A stretch of DNA of 64,000 nucleotides from Vandiemenella viatica (taxonomy: Eukaryota; Arthropoda; Insecta; Orthoptera; Morabidae), in NCBI GenBank assembly GCA_031002005.1, contig JARYHS010008074.1, forward strand, positions 278,133,930-278,197,929, in the 5' to 3' direction. A program made the position numbers and the translations under genes. Of this stretch, positions 33,991-44,737 are shown piece after piece. The stretch's first letter is position 1. Every line of letters starts with the position of its first letter. The notes below the pieces were generated by a model. It saw only the letters and a program-made list of their open reading frames with translations. It did no database searches and was not told the DNA's origin.

Positions 33991-34019
33991 TAACCCACCA
34001 GCCGCCACTGCTAAAGTGA

Positions 34020-34990
34020 ATGCATTTCAGTAAAGTCAAATATTCGGTATTTGTTTATTTAAAGTACCGTGAGAGGATTAAGCAGCTATTTTAAAAACTA
34101 TAACTTTGAAGATAGTTAATCTATATAAATAATGCTGGCTTGTGTATACACGTATTACTTATTTCTAAAAAAAACTGTGAATGCAACTTAACAGCTTACA
34201 TTATACATGCAGCATATTTTCGCTTTGATTGACAGTTTGCGCATAAGTACATTCTCCTATCACAGGCAGATCCTTAGGAGATTGCAGAACATCAGACCAC
34301 AAGTATTGCTTGCTTATATGGCAGTTGTATGACTAATTTTCGAGCTTAAATTCGCCCTCTACAAATCAAGATTAAATTAAGGAAATGGATTTCATTTATG
34401 GTTAACGTAACTTATCTCCGAAGTTAGGACATTACAGAATAATGTACCTGTAACTAGCACTATTCAATTTTTATATCAGAAAAAAATGGATGTTCTAGAA
34501 ATCTAGAAAAAACTATGTGCACATACTTTGTTCGTTAGAACTGTTCGTCACTAGTTCTGTATAGCGATAAAGTTATAACAAATAAACTTCTTTATAATTA
34601 GTCACAAAAATGAGTGTGGCATTTATTTTTAAAACAATCATTTAAAGTTGTTCAAAGACATTTTTAACCTATTTTAAATATGGGTATGCATATAACATCT
34701 GTGAAAGTGTCACTCGTATTTGGTTATTAAATGTGGTAGGCTTAAGTAGTTATCCGTCTCTAGTTCGTATGATAGTCTCTCACCAGAATTATCACAGTGA
34801 GACAGAATGGCAGTCGATTCGTTAGTCCATCATGTTACTGGCTTGATCACAGATAAACGCGAGAGCTGTTCACGATGAAAATTAAAGTGGTATTCACCAG
34901 TGGTTCTGTAAATTACGTTGCATGTCTCAGAAACCACAATGCCGCTGGAAATAACGCACAAAATATGCATCACTGGAATGATCAGACACT
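34020..34990. other. no recognisable feature
   Basis: AT-rich spacer between the hAT nest and the long inverted-repeat element. No supported ORF. Confidence 0.45.
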
Positions 34991-35454
34991 CAGTCCAGTA
35001 ACGGGGTCGTAATAAAGGGGTCTCACGTAGAAGATTTTTTTTTTCTTATCTTGTATATATTGGTGAGAGTATTCAGAAACCAAGTTGTTGACCTCCAAAA
35101 CCCTCGGTACAATTTTCTGTGGCTAAAAAACATAAACATTTTGGTACTTTTTCAGTTTTTTGTCTACAACTCCTTCCTGATGAGTCCTAGCAAGAAACAC
35201 TATATTTCCAATTGGAAAGAGGACAAAATTTCCTACAACTTTCGTACTACAAACTTTTTTCCAAACTCAAAACTAAGCGAGCTACAGTTCTTCGAAAATT
35301 TACACTTTTCCTAAAGTTGTGTTTTTACCTACTATGCCGCTCAAAATGACCTGCAACCTCTATATATATATATAACTGATATATATGTATTTCTGTATGA
35401 TATAGTATGTATATGTACTACATTTTGATTACTGATGGTCAATTCACTAATCAT

Positions 35455-35760
35455 TAAGCATTGTTGGCCGAGAGATCCCGATGGATTGTTCGGCCGCCAG
35501 GTGACAGTGTGTTCGATACGCCGTGCAATGCACTCCTTTCTGGCTATCTAACCTGAACAAGTAATAGTACCGGATATTTGGAACCTACAGCTTAAGGTGG
35601 AATCCAAAACACAGAATCGTTCTGGCTTACTTCGTATTACACAGCAAGCTGTGGCAGAGGTGAAGGTTGGTTCAATGGCCTTTGAAAATCACTGCTGAGA
35701 CGAGGATTTTGATCTCTAGCCAGATACCTTAATCGCTGAGCTACCGTTCCATTACCTGAT
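35455..35760 (-). mobile_element. SINE family C in left arm
   Basis: Reverse-strand copy of the sequence at 37435-37745: GGTAGCTCAGCGATTAAGG head, AAGCCAGAACGATTCTGTG and GGTGGCCGAACAATCC-like blocks are all recognisable. It lies inside the left inverted repeat, mirrored by the copy in the right arm. Confidence 0.75.
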
Positions 35761-35861
35761 GGTATTTGGATCAGCTTGAAAAACGGATTTGCAAAATTGA
35801 AAACATCATGTTATGGCATAAAGTTTATTTACGCAGTCAAAATTAACTCATTAGTAAAAAA

Positions 35862-37345
35862 TTGGTCATAAATCCATTTCTTTTCCGTTTTAATGAATTG
35901 AAACAATGTTTTCCATTTGAACTTGTTCCGTACTTCAAGGGATCAAAATTGTCTCTACATGAGCATTTAAATCTCTTCAAGAGGCAAGTTTTATTATGGT
36001 CGGATGATGACTCTTGCATTAGGTTATGTAGAATTGTAGTGAAGACCTTGGCTGCTTCGGTGGACACTATGAAGTCTATTTGACAACGAAGTGTAGATCC
36101 AACATCACAGCTATATTTGACGGATATCGAAGTGATGCTGCGCAGAGAGGAATAAAGTCATCTGAAATGTTTTGTAGTTTGAAAACTTCAGATACTTCAA
36201 CAGACATCATTTTCAGTGAGGAAACAAGTGCTGCAGTGACGCAACAAATGAGAGCAGGAAGAGCCGTGTAATTTTTTATACTAATGCAAAAACTTAAAAT
36301 AGGGCATCCAAGATCAACAGGCTAAACAAGATGCAGCTATATTGATCGTTGACGCAGCTATTTCCCAAACAGCAAAATCTTACAGTGGGATAATTCTAAG
36401 TGAGTATATTGACTTTCTCATTTTGCTAATGGGCCTTGGTAACACTTACGAGTTTTAATCCACACATTTCCTCTTCATCCATGCATTTGCAGGATGTGGT
36501 ACAATATCAGCATATTTCGGCTGTGGAAAAGAAAAATTCTGCTGCCTCATTCAGTAGCAACCATATCTGAAAGTAACATGCATGCTAACTTCTCAGAACT
36601 TCTAGCCTCCGGAAACTATCATCTGGGGAACACGCAGGGGAACAGCTCATCTTGGAACGGTACGTAAAAATTGCTTTTGGAACACTGGAAGGCTCAGATA
36701 CGAAATCTGCCCAAAAAATGCATTCAGGCTAGCACGGTTGCCACCAAAATCAGATGCGGCAACGTTTCACTCACCACGAAGTAAAGGATGGTTGGGTCGA
36801 GAAACGTACCCATTGCCGTGGGAATGAAGGAAAGGCACGTCCAGTCCTATTCCAGTTACAATAATAAACGCATTCAGGACGACGCCGGTTCGAATCCCCG
36901 TCTGGGCATCCAGATTTTGGTTTTCCATGGTTTCCCCAAATCACTCCAGTCGAATGCCGGGATACTTCCATGAAAAAACCATGGCCGAAATCCTTCCCGT
37001 TCTTTGTCCCCAGTCCCATCATGTCTCTAATGACATTGACGTCGACGAGTCGTAAAGCCATAAGAAAAAAATAATAAAAGACGCTGCACCTGAGTTTTCT
37101 CCGAATGTTGTATCATATTTCTGCAAGAAATCTTGTACTCCATCATGCAGCTGTCGCTAATCAGGTCTGCACTGTTCAGCTGCTTGCAAAATTGCTCTGG
37201 CCTGTCTCGTGAAAACGTTCCTGAAATGAAGTACATGAAAGAGAGGAAGAGTTCTTCGACCTCGAGGAAGCTGTTCCTGATGCAATGGGTGAATGAGACA
37301 CAATTCATTGATAAGCCGGGACAATCCAAACGGAAAAGAAATTGA
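35862..37345 (+). pseudogene. decayed ORF of an arthropod repeat-encoded FEN/PIN-nuclease-like protein
   Basis: Blocks in three frames, in order: FPFELVPYFKGSKLSL (about 35910), VYLTTKCRSNITAIFDGY (about 36085), QDAAILIVDAAIS and SGIILSEYIDFLILLMGLG (about 36330-36440), FLFIHAFAGCGTISAYFGCG (about 36470-36530), ARLPPKSDAATFHS (about 36730) and, after the SINE, DAAPEFSPNVVSYFCKKSC with further Cys (from 37080). I recognise these as an uncharacterised family common in arthropod and cnidarian genomes, normally with ILGEDIDLLVLL, HAFSGCDT and a C-terminal Cys-rich tail. The paired acidic motifs and GCD..GxG resemble the FEN/PIN nuclease fold (inference). Here the second Asp reads Gly, and frameshifts, stops and a SINE destroy the gene. 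Confidence 0.6.
36871..37070 (+). mobile_element. SINE family A, 5'-truncated, inside the decayed ORF
   Basis: It starts in the head at CATTCAGGACGACG, keeps a B box (GGTTCGAATCC) and the body, and ends GTCGTAAAGCCATAAG with an A-rich tail. AATAATAAACGC before and AATAATAAAAGACGC after are an imperfect target duplication. Confidence 0.85.
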
Positions 37346-37434
37346 TTTATGACAATTTTTTAACTTATTACGAATTTATTATGACTTAATAACTTTGCGC
37401 CATAACACTTTACATTACTTTCCCTCTATTATCA

Positions 37435-37745
37435 TCAGATATAGAGTTATCTGGTAGCTCAGTGGTTAAGGCGTCTGACTGGAGATCGAAATCCCGCTCT
37501 CAGCAGTGATTTTCAAAGGCCATTGAGCCAACCTTCACCTCTGCCACAGCTTGCTGTGTAATATGAAGTAAGCCAGAATGATTCTGTGGTTTGGATTCCA
37601 CCTTAAGCTGTATGGTTCCCTATTATCCGCTACTATTACTTGGTCAGGTTAGATAGCCACAAAGGAGCGCATTGCGTGGCGTATCGAAAACACTGTCACC
37701 TGGTGGCCGAACAATCCTTCGGATCTCTCGGCCAACAATGCTAAA
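37435..37745 (+). mobile_element. SINE family C in right arm, with tRNA-like head
   Basis: The head CTGGTAGCTCAGTGGTTAAG (A box) and GATCGAAATCCCG (B-box-like) are tRNA-derived. The body holds CCTTCACCTCTGCCACAG, GTAATATGAAGTAAGCC and TTTGGATTCCACCTTAAGC. It mirrors the copy at 35455-35760. A folded acceptor stem is not visible, so this is not a tRNA gene. Confidence 0.75.
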
Positions 37746-38340
37746 TGATTAGTGAATTGACCATCAGTAATCAAAGTATAGTACACATATACACTATGTC
37801 ATACAGAGATACATATATATCAGTTATATATACAGAGGTTGCAGGTCATTTTGAGTGATTTCGAAGAACTGTAGCTCGCTTAGTTCTGAGTTTAGAAAAA
37901 AGTTTGTACTACGAAAGTTGTAGGAAATTTGTCCTCTTTCAGATTGGATATAGAGTATTTCTTCCTAGGAAGGAGTTATAGAAGAAAAACTGAAAAAAGT
38001 ACCAACATTTTTATGTTTTCTGACCACAGAAAATTGTGCTGATGGTGTTGGAGGTCGAAAACTTGGTTTCTACATACTCTCACCAATATATACAATATAA
38101 GAAAAAAATCTTCTACGTGATATAATGCACGTGAAAAGTACCCCGTTACTGTACTGCCTGTTATCTTCAATAATTTATTAATTTACACAAACAGGATTTT
38201 ATGTCAAGTAATCTCCTGATCAATAATTATCTCTAAATCAATAACGACCATTTATCACCGGATAAAAGAACGAGAAAGTCATTAACAATTTATTAATGCC
38301 ATTAACTGCGATAGAACTTAAGAAAAAAAAAAAAAAACAA

Positions 38341-39060
38341 AAAAAAACGCATTGCCGCAACGGCAAGATGAACAATATGTTAAGCAAGATGATTGGATCA
38401 AGCTGGGGAGCTAACCCAAGCATCATCAAATATGCTACTCCACAGCAGAGAATGCCTGTCCTGTGTGGCAAAAATCAAGTCATGCCAAGAAAATTGATAT
38501 TGCGCTCTAAAGAACACGCCGGCTTATCACAGGTTGTGGGAAAGGAGAAGAAATTGGCTGGCATCGGTCCTGGAGACATGCGCCGTGAAGTTGTTACAAT
38601 ATGGTAATGCTCGGATTGGAACAAGACGCCCGGCCCACTCTACATTGTTATACACCATTGCCATCAAGACTGAAGTCCCGATCGAGATTCTTACGAACTT
38701 CATCTACACAGAAAGGAACACCAAGCAGTGAAAGAATATCGGCCTGGAAGAAGATAGTGCGACATAACATAGACTGGATCAAGCCGAAAGAGGGTCTACC
38801 TCCTGGGTCTAAAGAACCACGGCCCATATGGAATTCACTGAACAGACTTCGAGTTGGAGTTGGCCGTTGCAAAAATACTCTCGCCTTATGAAGGTACCTG
38901 AGAGAACAACCAGACACCATATGTTTTGGCAGCGAGATCGAAACTACGGTATACCTTTTTCAATGTCCACAAATCTGAATGAATGTATCTCAGTCAGATC
39001 TTCAATCAGCCTGTTATAAAACCGTTGCATTAGCGAAAAACTACCTCGTATTTGAAACTG
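38341..39060 (+). pseudogene. non-LTR retrotransposon C-terminal fragment (family F)
   Basis: From about 38375 the plus strand reads LSKMIGSSWGANPSIIKYAT, LAGIGPGDMRREVVTIW (about 38552), then in another frame PKEGLPPGSKEPRPIWNSLN and RLRVGVGRCK (about 38790-38870), then YLREQPDTIC and TVYLFQCPQI. This order (LAGT/SSWGA, LAGI.P.D.RR, LPPG..LPR..W..LNRLR.GVGR, C..C HLL.CP) is the C-terminal region of a LINE group widespread in invertebrates. Frameshifts and stops break it. Upstream lies an A-rich patch (38320-38347). Confidence 0.75.
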
Positions 39061-39064
39061 TCAT

Positions 39065-39530
39065 CGACACGAGGTGAAGAAGATTCAGGACTTTCCTCGA
39101 TACCTCCTTTACCTGCTAGTGACAACACTCTCACGACTGAAATCTGGACTAGATAGTAAAGGATGATCGAAGCCCAGAGGTGGAATAACTTTTAATAACT
39201 GATGACATGTAATGGCTTCCCGCCTTACAAAAAGAAACCTGTATCTTTCGGACCTCAAAGAAGGTGAAAAGTGATTATTAACGTCTTCCTCCCCCTTCGC
39301 TTTCTTGTTATTTCAGTTTTATTTGGTCGGTGATGGCCTTTAAAGGAAGATGATGTTATGAGTTACGGGCTATCAAAGGCACACCTGATCCTTTGTAACC
39401 TCAGCTCCACTTTGCCGGCAGTAAATGACGGTAGGAAGGTATTTTTAACGGCTTTCGAGGGACAACGTGACTTTCAAAGGGAGGCATTCGTTTTCTTGTA
39501 TACCACCAGAATTTTTATTACGAATTCAAA
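39065..39530. other. no recognisable feature
   Basis: No supported ORF or repeat; the 79-codon ORF at 39358-39597 is not recognised and runs into the SINE-C fragment. Confidence 0.4.
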
Positions 39531-39534
39531 CTAT

Positions 39535-39715
39535 AATAACCGTTATGAGTGGCCCTGGTTCAAATCCCTGTCTCGGCGGGATTTAATAAGCCCTTAACTC
39601 GACCTTCACCTCTGGCACGGCTTACTGTGTAATATGAAGTACACCAGGACGCTTCCGTGGTTCGGATTCCACGTTAAACTATAGGTCGCCTGTAGGACTA
39701 ACTACTCTAGTTGTA
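39535..39715 (+). mobile_element. SINE family C, headless copy
   Basis: CCCTTAACTCGACCTTCACC, TCTGGCACGGCTTACTGTG, TAATATGAAGTACACCAGG and GGTTCGGATTCCACG match the family-C body at 37540-37640. A partial B-box-like stretch (GGTTCAAATCCC near 39558) may be the head remnant. Confidence 0.7.
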
Positions 39716-40055
39716 ACACTGATGTGTACACATCCACAGCAAATTCAATCCAAACGATTAACGTGGTCTCAACATACTACAGACATAACCACTATGCAGC
39801 GTGAAATTAATATTGTAATTAAAAACGCAATATACTTATCCAAAAAGAAAATCTTATTTTATACTTGCAATACATCTAAATAACAGTTGTTAATATGATA
39901 ATAACTGAACGAATAATGTAACGGCTTCATCGGAGAAACGGAACTGCCAGTTGAGACTGCGTTCGTACGATATTGTTAGTGTAGTATCGAAGTAATTTGA
40001 TTGGAATAACTATGTTATTTTTAATCTTATTTCAACCACCAACATTTATAAATAT

Positions 40056-40167
40056 ATAAAATTCTCTCCGGTAACTAGCCGAGTGAGTCCGCTGATGAAA
40101 CTCGACGTTTCGGCGGTCACAACTCTGCCGCCACTGTCACTTGATCCGTTACATGAGAGAATTTTAT
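40056..40167. repeat. 112-bp stem-flanked module
   Basis: A perfect 13-bp inverted repeat ATAAAATTCTCTC (40056-40068) / GAGAGAATTTTAT (40155-40167) encloses CCGCTGATGAAACTCGACG and TTTCGGCGG. The enclosed phrase recalls sequences repeated around arthropod retroelements. CTGATGA is reminiscent of a hammerhead core, but the needed GAAA box is absent. Confidence 0.6.
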
Positions 40168-40304
40168 CTATATAGAACGCCGAGGAAACATCCAGTCTTT
40201 CACTATTTCTATTTTGTTTTTGTTTTGGCTATATGAATATGGAATCATATTCTCATAAACAGCTTATAATATAGAATTGAACAAAACTTCGCCCGTCATT
40301 GAAC

Positions 40305-40382
40305 TTTTTTTTTTTTAATCTGCTTAACGTCTCTCTAACAGCAAGGTCTTTAGAGACGGGAAAGGATGGGGGGCAAGCAATG
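40305..40382 (-). mobile_element. SINE family A, 3' part, split by the LTR element
   Basis: T run then GCTTAACGTCTCTCTAACAG, TCTTTAGAGACGGGAAAGG and GGGGCAAGCAATG. The rest of the SINE continues at 45453. AATG (40379-40382) is one copy of the LTR element's target duplication. Confidence 0.9.
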
Positions 40383-41103
40383 TGTTAAGGTTCTTTGGGT
40401 GGTTTTATTTACTGCATTAATTAAATAATAAAGTCCACCAAAAAAAAACAATGTATGTTGATGCTCGTTTATTTTCAATCAAAACAAGTCTGCGACATTC
40501 ACAAGCATAGTTGTTACAATCCAAAGATGCAACACTGACTTACTGAATACTTGAATTGAATCGACAACTTGCATGAATGTCTCTGTAACACTGAATTAAT
40601 ACTTAATGCAAACTGACTTCTCTGTCCAGGCGATCTGTTTATATAGAGTCTATCGAAATTACGAGAATTCTTCAAAGGCATCCGCCCGATATTTCTCGAT
40701 CATTAACAATCACTCAAACAATCAAACATATTAAAAACAATCGGAATTGATACAAAATTAATTAATAACATTACAAAATGATTAGAAATGGTAATTATAG
40801 ATACTTAAATACAAAATTATTTACAGAAATCCTTTCAAATGGTGGAAAATTGTCCTGTAGACATCGTAACATACATTAATACAAGTAATTACAAACTTTT
40901 AATAAATTCTCTTGCATCATTCGGTTCTTAAACATATTAAATGGTCTTTAAATAATTTTCTTACCTAAAACAAAGTCTATATACACTTATTTACAAGAAA
41001 TTACAAAATAAACATCTCAAATCACTTTCAAGCAAACTTTGGCTCACTACAATATTTCACACAGTACAATATTATTCAAAATTCAGGTATTAGGGCTGTT
41101 ACA
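40383..41103 (-). repeat. 3' LTR of the retrotransposon
   Basis: It starts TGTTAAGGTTC and ends GCTGTTACA on the plus strand. Compared with the other LTR it differs by about nine single-base indels, mostly in short homopolymers, and only about four substitutions. GTTTATATAGAGTC near 40638 is a TATA-like site in plus orientation. Confidence 0.95.
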
Positions 41104-41114
41104 ACCCCTCCCCA
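41104..41114 (-). promoter_or_regulatory. polypurine tract
   Basis: On the minus strand CTGGGGAGGGGT directly precedes the 3' LTR, as expected for the primer of plus-strand DNA synthesis. Confidence 0.7.
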
Positions 41115-41724
41115 GGATTCACTTAATTTTACACAGATAAAATTGATTGAATCCGTCACGAATCTAAGCAGGTTGAATGTACACATAATGCAGACACGAA
41201 CAGATTACAATCAATCAACCATAATGACTTTTACAATGAACCAATACAATTCTTCATCACATACAACATCTGCACATAGTCCATGACACTGATTTTGTTT
41301 ACAATAATTGTCTTTTCTCAGATCCAATCATTTTTTCATTTACTGTGTTTACACAACAAACGTTCAATGCCATCACCTTAAGTTACAATTATTTTCACTC
41401 CAAATTACACACTTGATGTCTGCTTGTTAACTACACCAGTCTGTTTACATTTTACAGCTGATAATTTGTCACCAAAATGTAGAAAGTCACAACATCATGA
41501 AAATATCAAAAGTCTCTACACAAAACTGTCACAAATTATACATTGAAATGCTTACATCTGCATCTGAACTTAAGTACTCACACAAACTATTACATGCATC
41601 AATTGACATACTTATTCACAAAATTAGATATTTACATGTTGTTGACCCCTCCCCAAACCATGCATTTCAATTAATTCTCATAAGTGGGTTTCAGGATTTC
41701 CCTGGAAACCCAGAACCATGTAAG

Positions 41725-42874
41725 TTACTTTTTCCTAACCTTCCAGTTTTCTTCAACTTTTGTATACACATTTAATATTACATTTCTATTTTCACAAAGC
41801 TTCATTATATACATACAGAAACACAAACTTCCAATCATCTCAGACAACAGACTTTGGTAAAACCACGCAACAGCTGAGACATACAATGGTTCTGTTTTAG
41901 CAAATTGATTGTCACTTAAAAGCAATGCTGTTGACTCAGCTGGTAATATAAATTTATTATTCTCACTACTACAGTTTAGTCCATCATTATTCCCAACTCC
42001 ACTCTTCATCATCTGATTACTACTTAAACTTACCAAATTATATGAATCAGTACCTAAAACTGTTTTAACATCTGGCTTACTGACTTCCTCCACAAAATAA
42101 TTATTTTTCTCAGCAATTACTACTTCACTATTAGCTTCCACATCAAAGAGAGTACAAAACATAGTGTCATCTAAGTCACATTCTGTACAATTTTCTAAAT
42201 TAGAAACTGGTTCAAATAAATCCTTACTCCCACCCATTTCTTCATTATCATTATCTACACCAAATACAGAGCTAAATAACGTATCAGGTAGGTCAAAATT
42301 AGGACATTCTTCCAACTTAGGGATTGGTACATAAGGCTTTTCAACCTCTCTCTCTTCAGAAGACAAATACTTTGACTTACAATTCTCCTCCTCATCTGGG
42401 TCTCCTATCCACACCACTGTATCACCTTCATCTTCAAGATGTCTGAGAAACTCCTCGATTTCAGCATTCTACAAACTTCATTACCACCTATCCTAGCACA
42501 CATAGTCCCAACTATGCCATTCTGGACCTTACAAGTTTCTGATAGCCACACTGTAGTATGCACTATAAATTCTGCACCCCTTTTTGTAATTAAGCAGTGA
42601 CCATTTCGAAAATCTTCTACATGAAAATTATTACTTTCGCACACTGATTCTAGTGATAAGGTACTATGGTGGCCCCCTCCCGCTTTATCTTATTATCAAC
42701 CTTTACATCATCCACATCATTAATTTCATCTATCATAACCTTATCCTGAAATTCACTTGCTGCTACCTCCACCTCTTCCAATAAATCTTCTCGGGGATTA
42801 TTCATAAAAATGGAATTAACTCCATAGCAGTTGGTACCTGGACCCACCTTCTTGTCCACCACTGCGGGGCCCAT
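41725..42874 (-). pseudogene. second reading frame of the LTR element, function unknown
   Basis: Three open pieces follow one another: 42874-42650, 42644-42405 and 42417-41725. A one-base shift near 42470 links the last two: the frame reading AEIEEFLRHLEDEGDTVVW continues into IGDPDEEENCKSKYL. The last piece is acidic with two similar segments, PNFDLPDTLFSSVFGVD and TECDLDDTMFCTLFDVE, suggesting an internal duplication of about 45 residues. There is a hydrophobic stretch near its end (SLLSEMIGSLCFCMYIM). I see no DTG protease or RT motif. Confidence 0.5.
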
Positions 42875-42888
42875 AACAGGGGTGGTCT

Positions 42889-44283
42889 TTAGTTTGCCTG
42901 CCCCCCATGCTGCCTTTCCCTTTCAGATTGAGGGTTCTGTTCTCTCACTCCCCCATTATCATTCCTTCTTGCATAATTATTACGATCCCTTCCCCTCGAT
43001 CTACCATCCCTTGACCCATTACCCCCTTCTAGGGGGACTCCTGCTGCCCCTCCTATGGTGTTGATGGTGGTAATGTTGTTCATTGAATGACTCCTGGGCA
43101 TCCAAGCGTCTCAACAATTCAGAAACTCTATCCACATTTACTACATCCAAAGTGGCAATTAAATTCCTTGTTTGCTGAGGTAGCCTAGCTCCTATCAAAT
43201 CAATAAATTCCTCCTCTCCATAAGGATGGTCTAGGTACTTACAACGGATCCAACATTTATGAAAAAAATCATGTTGAGTTTCCCTACCAGGTTTATAGGG
43301 TCTACCAGTCATCAACTCTCTCTTTTCTTGAATCTGCCTGCTTGTCGACCAAAAAATTTTTCAAAAAGTTTTCTTTAAACAGCTTGTAGTCAGTCACTTC
43401 CCTAGCTTGTCTATCACCCCATGCCCTAGCATAAGATTTTAGATGTTTACCCACAAGTGCAATTTTCTTATTGTCGGGTAACAAATTAAAATAGTCTGAT
43501 CTTTCAAAATTATCTATAAACTCAATAGGGTGAAGCCTCCCACTATCATCATAAAATTCAAATTCTTCCTTAATGTCAGCACTAACAATTGTGTTACCTA
43601 GTGTGGGAGCTTGACTTAACTGTATCTGCAACCTAGTAACCCTTTTCTCTAACTGATTTACATTGCTTTCTAATCCCTGCGCCAACTGTTTCTGCTGCTG
43701 CACCAATGTATTAATATTTAATCCCACCTCTTGTCTCAACTCATTAACTTTAACATCATTAGCTTGGAACAAAGCAACATATTCCTCCTTCATCTTATCA
43801 CAATTTTCACTGACTTCTTTATAAATCAAATTTACACATTCAGTCTTATTCTGTTCACAAATTTCTGTAACCTTTTCAAATTTTTCCTTACATTCTGTTA
43901 CTACCTTCCCCAATTTAGAATCTAAATTGTTAATATCCTCCTTGAATTGAGAGCTAAAACCCTGAAATTGCTCTGCGATTTTAACATCAAAACATTTAGT
44001 CAAATCAGAGAATGTTTTGTCATTGTTTTGTTGCAGTTGAGAAAACTGATCATTGATTTCAGAAAATTTGTTATCCAATTTGGAAAACTTATTATCAAAT
44101 TTGCCATCAAGTTCAGAAAATTTGTTGTCATTATCACTTTTTAACTCAGTTCCTAAATTCAGAAAATTTATTATCGAATTTACCATTGATTTCTGCAAAC
44201 TGAGAATTAATTTCAGAAAATTTGCTATCGAATCTGGCTACAAAAGACTCTAGAATTGCTTGCAGGTTCTGATTATCAGCCAT
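42889..44283 (-). pseudogene. gag of the LTR retrotransposon, frameshifted
   Basis: It starts at ATG 44283 (MADNQNLQAILESFVARFDS). The first frame runs to about 44150; a one-base shift moves into the 44198-43302 frame, which carries heptad repeats NKFSELDGKFDNKFSKLDNK and further coiled coil to about residue 200, then a capsid-like region FIDNFERSDYFNLLPDNKKI and SYARAWGDRQ. Another shift leads to 43315-43019 (TQHDFFHKCWIRCKYLDHPY, GARLPQQTRNLIATL) and a basic Arg/Gly-rich tail in 43101-42889. The tail lacks a clear CCHC knuckle. The breaks may partly be assembly errors, because the LTRs show the same kind of indels. Confidence 0.88.
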
Positions 44284-44719
44284 TTTTAGTAATTATCAAA
44301 ATCAACATAAAAAACACAAAATTAAGGAAAATTAAAATCTTTCCAATCTGCCACACATTAACATGCAAAATAAATCACTTGAATATTCAATGCCGTACTT
44401 ACAGTTATTCCTCACTTTTGTATCACATTAAATTTCACTTAGAAGCACTTAATTAATCATTAAACACCACACTGACTTCAAACACTTAACCACACTTTTC
44501 ACAATTCACTGTAGGAAGACGATTTTGAGGCCGAAGGAAATCCACTCGTCGTCGGAAGATTACAGCCGATTGCCGATGAAAAATCTCCGCCTTAGGCCGT
44601 CAAATCCGTGTCGTCGCCGGTCGAAATTTCCTCTCAGGTTTATCGCCGATAATCCGTCGCAATTTTCTGCAGATTCTTTTTAGAAGATAAACATCCCACA
44701 GATTTTAAGAACTTCTCGT

Positions 44720-44737
44720 CATGTCAAACGGTCGCCA
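44720..44737 (-). promoter_or_regulatory. primer-binding site
   Basis: On the minus strand TGGCGACCGTTTGACATG begins right after the 5' LTR. TGGCGACCGT complements a tRNA 3' end ...ACGGTCGCCA, of the type I associate with tRNA-Arg primers of some insect Gypsy-group elements (from memory). Confidence 0.65.

Larger units (their letters stand above)
30884..34010 (+). mobile_element. outer hAT transposon (ZMYM1/TTF type), internally deleted
   Basis: Terminal inverted repeats CAGTGGCGGCTG and CAGCCGCCACTG bound the element, and an exact 8-bp duplication CTAAAGTG flanks it (30876-30883 and 34011-34018), as expected for hAT transposition. Without the inner 2-kb insertion it is about 1.1 kb. It keeps the N-terminal part of the transposase (33502-33990) and then jumps straight to the 3' end, so it is a non-autonomous deletion derivative. 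Confidence 0.95.
34991..38156 (+). mobile_element. element with inverted repeats of about 750 bp carrying a decayed ORF
   Basis: The left arm (34991-35763) and right arm (37428-38156) are inverted copies over their full length. The outer ends are CAGTCCAGTAACGGGG and, in complement, CAGTACAGTAACGGGG. Shared arm landmarks are TCACGTAGAAGATTTTTT, GTACTTTTTCAGTTTTT, TTCCTACAACTTTCGTA and GACCTGCAACCTCT, and each arm contains a SINE-C body in mirrored orientation. The 1.66-kb centre holds the broken ORF at 35862-37345 and a SINE-A insertion. I find no matching target duplication. It may be a DNA transposon of unrecognised superfamily. Confidence 0.75.

Noticed and set aside
37449..37520. tRNA gene (GGTAGCTCAGTGGTTAAGG)
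   Set aside because: This is a SINE head: no 3' acceptor pairing, and the sequence runs on into the SINE-C body.
34983..38164. 8-bp target duplication for the long-inverted-repeat element
   Set aside because: The flanks CAGACACT and CCTGTTAT do not match, so no duplication is claimed.
40085..40125. hammerhead ribozyme
   Set aside because: CTGATGA is followed by a short stem, but the required GAAA box and a proper cleavage stem are missing on either strand.
42889..43101. CCHC zinc knuckle in gag
   Set aside because: The basic Arg/Gly tail is present, but the spaced Cys and His are not.
43731..44456. plus-strand ORFs opposite gag
   Set aside because: They are antisense shadows of the coiled-coil gag.
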